DNA of 64,000 bases, from contig CACWOH010000008.1 of assembly GCA_902762435.1 (NCBI GenBank), positions 32,433-96,432 on the forward strand, given 5' to 3'. Below the pieces are notes generated by a model. It made no database searches. It was not told the origin of the DNA and saw nothing but the letters and a program-made list of their open reading frames with translations. The number at the start of each line of letters is the position of its first letter. Position 1 is the first letter of the stretch. The DNA is from an uncultured Bacteroidia bacterium (GTDB taxonomy: Bacteria > Bacteroidota > Bacteroidia > Bacteroidales > UBA932). Positions 34,730 to 42,455 of this stretch are shown here, piece by piece. The position numbers were made by a program, and so were the translations under genes.

Positions 34730-37369
34730 ATGAAAAGAATCATCTCATTCCTGCTATTTCTGTTTTTTCTGCTTCCGGCCACGGCGCAGGACAAGCTGTC
34801 CGCCCGGATGGAGCAGCTGCACACGCAATACAAGATCAATTTCCTGTACGACGCTTCCCTGCGAGGCGTCCTCGATGCTCCCCGGAAACTTCCGGAACTG
34901 CCTGCCACGCTGCCCCTGGAAGATGCCCTCCGACAGACTTTCGAGGGCAGCGGCATCTCCTGGCAGTTGCGCGGCCGCAACGTCGTGCTGAAAGCCGCCC
35001 CGGCGCAGCCGGCCACCCCGCGCGGACGCCGCGTCACCCTCAGCGGCTACATCACCGACGCCACTTCGGGCGAACCCCTGATCGGGGCCGGCATCCTGAC
35101 CGGAACGGTCGGCACCGTCACCAACGAATTCGGTTTCTACTCCCTCCCGCTGCCAGCCGGAAGTTATCATTTCAGGATTTCGCATCTGGGTTTCAGCCAG
35201 CAGGATATCACACTTGACCTGCAGCGGGACTCCACCCTCAGCTTCGCCCTGGCCGGAAACGCCGAACTCGCAGCCGCCCGCATCGTCTCCCGCAAGGACG
35301 CAGGCCTGCAGTCCGTCTATCCCGGCTCTGTCGAGATGCCCCTGGTCAAGATCCTTTCGACGCCCACCCTGCTGGGCGAGCCGGACGTCCTCAAGGGCCT
35401 GCAGCAGTTGCCCGGCATCCAGTCCGGGATGCAGGGTTTCACCGGGCTGCATGTGCGCGGCGGCGGCGCCGAGGAGAACCTCGTGATGCTCGACGGCATC
35501 CCCCTGTACGGGATCGACCACATGCTGGGGCTCTTCTCCGTCTTCCAACCGGACGCCATCAAGGACGTGACGCTCTACAAGGGCGCCTTCCCCGCCCGCT
35601 ACGGCGGCCGCATCTCCAGCGTCGTGGACGTGCGGACCAACGAAGGCAACCTCCGGCAGACCGAGGGTTCCTTCACCGTCGGCACCACCAGCGAGCGCTT
35701 CCACATCGAAGGCCCCATCGTCCGGGACCGGCTCAGCTATTCTATCAGCGCGCGTGCGCTGCACTCCCTGCTGGTCAGCCCGATCCTGGCGCTGGCACTC
35801 AAGAACCAGGACGAAAAGGTCAACTTTTTCTATTATGACCTGAATGCCAAGCTCAACTGGATCCTCTCCGACAAAGACCGGATGCACCTGATGCTGTACC
35901 ACGGTAACGACCACCTCTTCATGGACGGCCGCTACGAGAGCCGCTTCACGGCCGGAGGCGTTTCCAGTTTCCGCGAGGACCATTCCGTCCTGCGTGCCAA
36001 CTGGGGCAACACGGTCGCCGCCCTGCGCTGGAACCACCTGTTCGGCAGCCGCCTGCACGCCAGCACGACCGCCGCTTTCAACCGCTACGGGACGGGATTC
36101 CGTTTCGATGACGACGAATACCATTCGGGAATGACGCAGCCGCTGGCCTTCGCCCTGCGATACGCCTCCGGCATCCGCGACTGGAGCCTGCGGACCGACT
36201 TCGACTGGACCCCTTCTCCGGAGCACCTGGTCCGTTTCGGCGCCGGCTGGACCCACCACCTCTACCGCCCGGCCGTCATGGATGCCACGCAGCCGGACGA
36301 CGGGAGCGGGCAGCAGACCTACCGCCTGGTGGACAACGACGACTACCCGGGAACGGAGAGTTTCGTGTACGCCGAAGACAATTTCCAGGTCTCGGAGCAC
36401 CTTTCCGTCAATCCCGGACTCCATCTCGCATGGTTCCGGACCCAGGGGCGGGACTATCTCTCGCTGCAGCCCCGCCTCTCGCTCCGCTACGCCCCGGGCG
36501 GGGGCTGGGCCGTCAAGGCCGCCTATGCCCGCATGGGCCAGTACGTCCACCAGCTGACCGCCTCCACCCTGACCCTGCCCCTGGACCTGTGGTGCCCAGT
36601 CACGGCGGACATCCCGCCCGTGACCTCGGACCAGTACAGCCTCGGCGCCTACTGGGACGGTCTGCCGGGCTGGGAGTTCTCCGTCGAGGGCTACCTCAAG
36701 CGGATGGACAACCTGCTCGCCTACCGCGACGGTTCGCTGCTCATCCTCAACAACAACCGCTGGGAAGAGCAGGTCTCCGTCGGGCAGGGCCGCGCCCGCG
36801 GCATCGAATTCCAGGTGGCCCGGACCCGCGGCAAGACGACCGGCTCCCTCTCCTACACGCTTGCCCGGAGCACTCGCCGTTTCCCGGACGGCAGCATCAA
36901 CCTGGGACAGGAGTTCCCGGACAAATATGACCGCCGGCACACCGTCAATCTCTTCGTCAGCCACCGCTTCTCGGAGAAATGGGACCTCACGGCAGACTGG
37001 TATTTCGCCACCGGCGGCGCCGCCTCGCTCCCCCTGCGCCAGACAGAGATCCCTTACTACGCGAGCTCCGAAAAAGACGGCTTCCGGAGGTATCCCCAGA
37101 CGGTCTCCGCCGACTACACCGCAGGCCGCAACAACTTCCGGCTCCCGCCCACCCACCGGCTCAACCTGGGTCTCCGCCTGCACCGCCGCACCCGCCGCGG
37201 CAACGAAGCCCTCTGGACCTTCACGCTATACAATGCCTACAATTCGAAGACGCCCGACCTGGTCATGCTCTGGACGGACTACAGCCAGGACGATCGTGGA
37301 CGGCAATACCTCCGCGCCATCACCTACCTGCCCATCCTGCCGGCCGTCAGTTACACCTGCCAATTCTGA
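34730..37369 (+). CDS. TonB-dependent receptor with STN signalling domain
   Basis: An 879-residue outer-membrane receptor. Signal peptide (ends TAQ), STN domain (about 20-85; ARMEQLHTQYKINFLYD) that talks to FecR, a carboxypeptidase-like regulatory domain (96-180; LSGYITDATSGEPLIGAGIL), plug (about 200-310; LPGIQSGMQGFTGLHVRGGG and LYKGAFPARYGGRISSVVDV) and a 22-strand barrel. It is not a SusC: there is no SusD partner and the next gene is a DUF4249 lipoprotein. Ligand unknown; metal chelates, peptides or small glycans are possible. Confidence 0.92.
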   Translation: MKRIISFLLFLFFLLPATAQDKLSARMEQLHTQYKINFLYDASLRGVLDAPRKLPELPATLPLEDALRQTFEGSGISWQLRGRNVVLKAAPAQPATPRGRRVTLSGYITDATSGEPLIGAGILTGTVGTVTNEFGFYSLPLPAGSYHFRISHLGFSQQDITLDLQRDSTLSFALAGNAELAAARIVSRKDAGLQSVYPGSVEMPLVKILSTPTLLGEPDVLKGLQQLPGIQSGMQGFTGLHVRGGGAEENLVMLDGIPLYGIDHMLGLFSVFQPDAIKDVTLYKGAFPARYGGRISSVVDVRTNEGNLRQTEGSFTVGTTSERFHIEGPIVRDRLSYSISARALHSLLVSPILALALKNQDEKVNFFYYDLNAKLNWILSDKDRMHLMLYHGNDHLFMDGRYESRFTAGGVSSFREDHSVLRANWGNTVAALRWNHLFGSRLHASTTAAFNRYGTGFRFDDDEYHSGMTQPLAFALRYASGIRDWSLRTDFDWTPSPEHLVRFGAGWTHHLYRPAVMDATQPDDGSGQQTYRLVDNDDYPGTESFVYAEDNFQVSEHLSVNPGLHLAWFRTQGRDYLSLQPRLSLRYAPGGGWAVKAAYARMGQYVHQLTASTLTLPLDLWCPVTADIPPVTSDQYSLGAYWDGLPGWEFSVEGYLKRMDNLLAYRDGSLLILNNNRWEEQVSVGQGRARGIEFQVARTRGKTTGSLSYTLARSTRRFPDGSINLGQEFPDKYDRRHTVNLFVSHRFSEKWDLTADWYFATGGAASLPLRQTEIPYYASSEKDGFRRYPQTVSADYTAGRNNFRLPPTHRLNLGLRLHRRTRRGNEALWTFTLYNAYNSKTPDLVMLWTDYSQDDRGRQYLRAITYLPILPAVSYTCQF

Positions 37370-37373
37370 AACG

Positions 37374-38450
37374 ATGAAAACAAGGATCCTACCCATATTC
37401 CTCCTCCTGACGGCCCTGACCGCCTGCGACCGCGAACTGCCCTTCCCGGCCTCGGAAGGCGAACTGATCGTCCTGAACGCCCTGCTCTCCACGGACGAGC
37501 CGGAGCACACCGTCTATCTCTCCGTATCCTCCCCCGAATCGGGCAACCGGCCCCTCACCGACGCACAGGTCCTCTGCACGGTCGGAGACGGCCCCGCCGT
37601 CCGGGCGACGGAGATTTCCTCCACGTCCTCCCTCCAGAAATCCGCCCAATACAGCTTCGAGGCGCAGATCCGCCCGGGCGACCGGGTGCGGATCGATGTG
37701 GAGGGGGCTGGGATGCGTGCCGTGGCGCAGACCGTCGCGCCGCAAGCCCCCCTGCCCGCCACCGCGGACACCCTGACCCGCGACGGACGGATGCATTTCA
37801 CCCTGCATGTCCAAGGACGTCCGGACCAGGCGGATTACTGGCAGCTGCGGCTCTCTCTCCGGAAACAATACCGGATCGATTATTACTGGCGGGACCGGAA
37901 CCCGTATCCGGAAGACGAGCATTTCGAATTCACGCCCGGCATGTACATCAACACGAGTGAAAGTGAGTCCGAGCAGGAACTGCCCCTCGATCCGGGCGAA
38001 GATCCCATCCTCAACGACGGCTATACGCCGCAGGACGTGATCGACCGCTATTACAACACCAACGCGGGCTTCCTCTTCGAATTCTCCCCGGTCAACAAAA
38101 CGCGGATCTTCACCGACCGCCGCTTCGCCGACGACAGAGCCGACGTGCAGTTTTCAACGGACTCCACGCCGCTTATCAACTCCGAATACGGACAGGCAAG
38201 GGACTGGATGGTACGTTACCACTACCATTGCACCCGCACGCTCACCGTCCGCCTGCTGGCCCTGGACGAGGGTGCCTATGCCTACCTGGACGCCATCAAC
38301 CGGGAGAAATCCCGGAACGGCTTCAACTACCTCCTGGTCGAGCCGGTCATCTTCCCGACCAATGTGGAAGGAGGCCTGGGCTTCCTGTCCGTCGCCTCTG
38401 CGACCCGGCTGGACCTGGAGCTCCCGGAGATCGACATCGAAGACTGGTAG
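37374..38450 (+). CDS. DUF4249 lipoprotein, partner of the TonB receptor
   Basis: A 358-residue lipoprotein (signal MKTRILPIFLLLTALTAC) beginning four bases after the receptor. The family pattern is visible: GELIVLNALLSTDEPEHTVY after the lipid anchor, an Ig-like segment to about 150, then a less conserved part with a long acidic loop (SESESEQELPLDPGEDP) and NGFNYLLVEPVIFPTNVEGG near the end. DUF4249 proteins accompany FecA-like receptors in Bacteroidetes and are assumed to be surface-exposed lids or ligand capture proteins, comparable in role to SusD. Function otherwise unknown. Confidence 0.85.
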   Translation: MKTRILPIFLLLTALTACDRELPFPASEGELIVLNALLSTDEPEHTVYLSVSSPESGNRPLTDAQVLCTVGDGPAVRATEISSTSSLQKSAQYSFEAQIRPGDRVRIDVEGAGMRAVAQTVAPQAPLPATADTLTRDGRMHFTLHVQGRPDQADYWQLRLSLRKQYRIDYYWRDRNPYPEDEHFEFTPGMYINTSESESEQELPLDPGEDPILNDGYTPQDVIDRYYNTNAGFLFEFSPVNKTRIFTDRRFADDRADVQFSTDSTPLINSEYGQARDWMVRYHYHCTRTLTVRLLALDEGAYAYLDAINREKSRNGFNYLLVEPVIFPTNVEGGLGFLSVASATRLDLELPEIDIEDW

Positions 38451-38484
38451 CGGGCCGCTATTGACAATCAGCGATCGCTTAGAG

Positions 38485-38535
38485 CGCGGGGATGGCCTGC
38501 TTCGGGGCGAGCACGTCATGCACCGGCCCGTTGAT
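38485..38535 (-). pseudogene. Detached 3' end of a GH3 gene
   Basis: Starting a few bases after the stop of the 1301-residue protein, the minus strand reads GPVHDVLAPKQAIPAL then TAA. This matches the last residues of the intact GH3 enzyme 4 kb away (WPVHDVLAPKEPIQKL). At DNA level about 28 bases agree with four differences. The rest of this GH3 gene is absent. Confidence 0.6.
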
Positions 38536-38536
38536 T

Positions 38537-41500
38537 TTACAGTACTTCATTAACATCTTTAATCGCCTGCGCGCACTCTTCTACGACTGTATCCAGCGTA
38601 GCACCGAACCTGGTAGCCAGAATGGTTCTGGCCTCCTCCAGGCTGACGGATTTGACCCCTACAGGCGGCGGATTGCCCAAGCCCTCGAGGATGCGGATCT
38701 TGGCCATCAGGCTCGTGTAGTCCAGTTTGGCGCCCTTGGCGGCCGCCGCCTCGATGCGGGGCACCAGGATGCGGTTGAACTGCTTGACATTCTGCCGGAC
38801 GCCCTCTTCGATCAACGCTTCACCGTAGCCCAGCACGTGCAGGGCCTCTTCCTTGTAGCCGTACTTGAGCAGCTGTTCAGCCGTCTCGTGCGCCTTCATG
38901 CCCTGCTGCATCCATTCCTGGCACTTGTGGACATAGGTCTGCGCGATGCGGTCCGGATCGACGAGTTTCTCCGTCTGGCGGGCCTTGTCGATGATGCGGG
39001 TCAGGTCGTCGCCATAGGATTCGAGGCCGTATTTACCGTTCACAACGGCCTGGTCGGCCTTGAGGAGCGTCTTCATGCGCTCAAGCCGGTCCGCCGGGAT
39101 GAACTTGTACTGCATTTCGTTGAAGGCCTCGGAATAAGCATCCTCCATCAACTGCTCGCTCAGGTCGGTCCACTTCCCGCCCGCCTTCTTGCGGATCTGG
39201 TAAGTCACGTCGCGGTCTGCGCCGATCTTCTTGCCCAGGCTCAACAGTTCGCTGTCGTTGCCCGTGGCACCCTTGAACACCTGGAGCTCGTACTGGTTCA
39301 TGTCGACGCCCCTGGCCTTGAGCTTTTCGGTCAGCCGCTTCAGTACTTTGGGATCGAGTTCGTTGTACATCTGCTGCATCTGGGCGTTGAAGTTGGCCCG
39401 GAGCATGTCGGAAGGGGAATTGCGCAGGAGATTCTGCGCGGTCTTATTGCCCTGAAGGGCCAGCGTGGCGCGGCGCATCTCCTCCTGCGTAGCCGTGGGA
39501 TTGTTCATTACGCGCTTGAACTCGTCCAGGATCTTCTGCGCGTCCTCCCGGGCCACCTTGGCGGCCTCCTGCCGGAGCTTGGACTTCGAGCCGGACATCA
39601 GCGTATCGGCATTCTTGCGGACGCCGTCGATGGCATCGTCGGCCAATTCCTTGGCTCCCTTGAGGGTGTCCTTTACCTTTTGGCCGGCCTTGCCGATCTT
39701 GTCGGCCGACGGACCGCTGCTGAAGGGCGGGCGCTCGGCGAGCGTGGCATTGATCTTGGCGTTGTGCACGGCCTTCTGGGTGCTGGCTCCGAGCTGCTTG
39801 GTTCTGGCACCCAGCTGCTTGAGCTTGTCCGCCCGGGCCGCCCGCCATTGCTTGATCTTGCTGAAGCCTTTGCCGAGCCCGGCGAAGAGCAGCTCCATCG
39901 CGATGATCTTCACGCTGACCTGCGCAAAGCCGCCCCATACACTGTCACCGCCATTGTCAACGTATTCCTTCATCTCCGCCAGGGCGCTGATGGGCGTCAG
40001 CACGATCTCGGACGCGCCGCCGGTCACGATGCCCAGGCCGATGCGGCAGATGATGACCGGGATGGAGCGGTCCATCGCCGCGATGGTGGCCATCGCGGCG
40101 TCGAAGTCCTCATCTTCCGGCGAAACGCTCTGTTTGACGGCAAAATAGGTCCCGATCTCCCCGCTCGCATACTGCTTGAATATCTTCATGATATTCTCGT
40201 AGTCCCGGTCGTCGAAGCCGAAGACCTTGTCGTGGCCCTCGAGCATCACGGTCAGTTTGTAGAAAAGCGGACGCAGTTCCGCAAAGCGGGTGTCCATCAA
40301 GATCTTCCGGCGCAGGTCGGTCAGTTGCTCCTCGCGTCTGAGGTCTTCGTTGTCGTAACGGGCATAGGCCTGCATCACGTCTCCTCCGGGCGGGACCTCC
40401 ACCTCACGGTAGGGTTGGGAGTTCACCGGAACGCGCAGTTCCTGCTTAAACACCTGGCCGTGCCAGGTCATCGTGACCGTGACCTTGGCGAAGCTGCGGT
40501 TGGGCGGGACGAGGAAGCCGCCGGTGGGCACGATGACCCCGTAGAAGGACCCGTCGGGCATCCCGCCGCGGAACTCGTAGCGGAACTTCAGCAGTTCGCA
40601 GGGCGAAGGGACGTCCTTTCCTTCGAAATCCCGGAAGAAGAAATGCTCGTACTGCACGAAATCGCCGAGCGTGGGCACGTAGTCCCCCTGCTTTTCCGTA
40701 AAGAGCATACTGCCTTCGAAATCGTCTTCGAAGGTGAATACCGGGTCTTTGTCCGGAAAGACGGGACCGATCCTGCCTTCGTTCTGAGGATCGCTGTCAT
40801 CCACGACGATCAGCTGCATGTCCACCCGGCTCTCGGCGGGCTTGAGCCGCCGCTTGTTGCCGATGGGCGGCAGGATGTCGTGGTTGGGTGTGCTCTCCAG
40901 TTCGACGAGGAAGCCCTTGAGGGCGCGCAGCTCCACCCGCATGCCCAGGTGGATGCGGTTGATCTTGAAACTCTCCGCCACCTCCGGGCGATCTCCGCCG
41001 GGCTTCACCCGGATGGTGCAGGTATAGCTTTCCACCGTACCAGGCAGCTCCGTCGCCTCGCCGTGTTCGGTGAGGTTGATGCGGAAAACGTCCGGATCGT
41101 CGTTGCTCTGCTCGAGTTCGGCCGAGAAGTGCTGAAATCCCCGTTCATCCAAAGTCACCTCCAACCCATCCGGATTCGTGGCGGCGCCCCAGAGGCGGAA
41201 TTCCATGAAGAGGGTCTTGCCCTGCCCGGCGGCGAAGCTGATCTCCGGCTCCACGAGGATGGCGGGGGCATCGATCACCTGAAAGACAATCGTATTCAGG
41301 AACCGTCCCTGCGGGGATACGAAATTGAAGGTCACAGCCGCATCTTCAGGAACTTCATTCGCAAGCGTAGGCGCCGCACTGACCATCGCATAGGAATAAT
41401 TGCCGTCAAATCCGGGTCTTGAAAGGCTGATATTGCGCGACGGAGAAATCCTGATCTGTTTAGAAAGGTCGGGCCGCTGCACGACGATTCCGTCAGCCGT

Positions 41501-42442
41501 GGTTTCTTCAATCCGTGCTCCCACCTTCACGGGAGGATCTCCATAAACGAGCGAGTTTCCTATATCCTTCCAGACAATCATCCTGAAGGTGCTGTGAGGT
41601 CTGGTCTTGTTGTCCTTGTTCTTGTTCTTGTTCTTGTTTTTCTTCTTCTTTCTGGCTATACCGGTACCGATCAGCGTAATGGCTGCAATGGGAAGAATGT
41701 ATCTCCAGGGGATCTCCGTACCATCATCTTCCCCCACCTCATCGGACGCATCCTGTGTTACTGCTGTAACGTCACTGTCGAAGATATAGAATTTCGCATA
41801 GTTGCCGTCCCCGGTAACCACCCCGTCCGGCCGGACAAAGTTTCCGACACATACCACATATAGTCCGTCGTAGGACTTATCGAATGGTATCTGGATGGAT
41901 GCTGAAACGGATGCCGCCTCAGTGCTTCCGCCATTATCGACCCGTTTGATAACCGCCTTGTCCAACAGCCACTTGCCTTTCACGACAGGAATGGCCTGAA
42001 TGGTCAGGCGATTGGTATGGGGATAAAGAGAAGTGGGCGGTGTATTATTTGTTGCCGATATCTTGACTGCCCTGCCCCTGAGGGGAGAAGCTGAGTAGAT
42101 ATGCATGCCCGGGACGATGTTTGGATTGTAAACAAATGCTTTCTCCCCGTCCTCATAATGTCCCAGTTCTCCCTGCATTTCCCTGTTTTTGACAAAGATT
42201 TCATCCGCCGCAGGATCAGTCAGTCTCCCGGGGAACAGGACAAAGTTGTTGTCATCCTCGAGACTGGAAGATCTGTCCCATTTGAGCGTCAGATAATAAG
42301 TCCCTACGCCCGAAACGGAATACTGCAGACTGCTTGAACCCTTGATGTTCCGGGAAACACAGCCCTCGATTGTCTCTCCCCATAAAACAAACGGGCAGAG
42401 CAATAAGGACAGAATCGCGAAACTGATACCGGCACGCTTCAT
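38537..42442 (-). CDS. Giant envelope protein of unknown function (1301 aa)
   Basis: I do not recognise a family. Visible layout: signal peptide (1-22, ending VLWGE), a beta-rich domain (about 25-235), a membrane helix (246-263, YILPIAAITLIGTGIA) followed directly by KKKKNKNKNKNKDNK (265-279), three or more Ig-like beta domains (about 280-690), a helical linker, two hydrophobic stretches (795-812, 840-860), and a long charged alpha-helical C-terminal third (865-1300) rich in Lys, Ala, Gln and Glu with coiled-coil character. The N-terminal third is visibly less GC-rich than its neighbours. It starts 13 bases after a GH3 stop and ends beside the tail of another GH3, so it appears inserted. An adhesin, scaffold or effector-like surface protein are all possible. 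Confidence 0.7.
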   Translation of the reverse strand: MKRAGISFAILSLLLCPFVLWGETIEGCVSRNIKGSSSLQYSVSGVGTYYLTLKWDRSSSLEDDNNFVLFPGRLTDPAADEIFVKNREMQGELGHYEDGEKAFVYNPNIVPGMHIYSASPLRGRAVKISATNNTPPTSLYPHTNRLTIQAIPVVKGKWLLDKAVIKRVDNGGSTEAASVSASIQIPFDKSYDGLYVVCVGNFVRPDGVVTGDGNYAKFYIFDSDVTAVTQDASDEVGEDDGTEIPWRYILPIAAITLIGTGIARKKKKNKNKNKNKDNKTRPHSTFRMIVWKDIGNSLVYGDPPVKVGARIEETTADGIVVQRPDLSKQIRISPSRNISLSRPGFDGNYSYAMVSAAPTLANEVPEDAAVTFNFVSPQGRFLNTIVFQVIDAPAILVEPEISFAAGQGKTLFMEFRLWGAATNPDGLEVTLDERGFQHFSAELEQSNDDPDVFRINLTEHGEATELPGTVESYTCTIRVKPGGDRPEVAESFKINRIHLGMRVELRALKGFLVELESTPNHDILPPIGNKRRLKPAESRVDMQLIVVDDSDPQNEGRIGPVFPDKDPVFTFEDDFEGSMLFTEKQGDYVPTLGDFVQYEHFFFRDFEGKDVPSPCELLKFRYEFRGGMPDGSFYGVIVPTGGFLVPPNRSFAKVTVTMTWHGQVFKQELRVPVNSQPYREVEVPPGGDVMQAYARYDNEDLRREEQLTDLRRKILMDTRFAELRPLFYKLTVMLEGHDKVFGFDDRDYENIMKIFKQYASGEIGTYFAVKQSVSPEDEDFDAAMATIAAMDRSIPVIICRIGLGIVTGGASEIVLTPISALAEMKEYVDNGGDSVWGGFAQVSVKIIAMELLFAGLGKGFSKIKQWRAARADKLKQLGARTKQLGASTQKAVHNAKINATLAERPPFSSGPSADKIGKAGQKVKDTLKGAKELADDAIDGVRKNADTLMSGSKSKLRQEAAKVAREDAQKILDEFKRVMNNPTATQEEMRRATLALQGNKTAQNLLRNSPSDMLRANFNAQMQQMYNELDPKVLKRLTEKLKARGVDMNQYELQVFKGATGNDSELLSLGKKIGADRDVTYQIRKKAGGKWTDLSEQLMEDAYSEAFNEMQYKFIPADRLERMKTLLKADQAVVNGKYGLESYGDDLTRIIDKARQTEKLVDPDRIAQTYVHKCQEWMQQGMKAHETAEQLLKYGYKEEALHVLGYGEALIEEGVRQNVKQFNRILVPRIEAAAAKGAKLDYTSLMAKIRILEGLGNPPPVGVKSVSLEEARTILATRFGATLDTVVEECAQAIKDVNEVL
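41615..41638. repeat. Hexanucleotide tandem repeat (CTTGTT x4) in the giant gene
   Basis: Four perfect copies of CTTGTT (AACAAG on the coding strand) encode the Lys-Asn repeat after the membrane helix. Copy-number change would keep the frame and only alter the length of this basic linker. Confidence 0.85.
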
Positions 42443-42455
42443 ACGGCAATAGCTG

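Noticed and set aside
38492-41422. A 976-codon open frame antisense to the giant protein gene
   Set aside because: Same composition effect; biased residues and no start context. The minus-strand frame has a signal peptide, membrane helix and ordered domains.
41615-41638. Tandem repeat considered as CRISPR-like or origin iterons
   Set aside because: The units are contiguous six-base copies within a coding sequence; there are no spacers and no cas or replication genes.
38537-42442. Polymorphic toxin or contact-dependent inhibitor
   Set aside because: No recognised toxin domain, no pretoxin or RHS repeats, and no small immunity-like gene immediately downstream. Kept only as one possibility in the finding.
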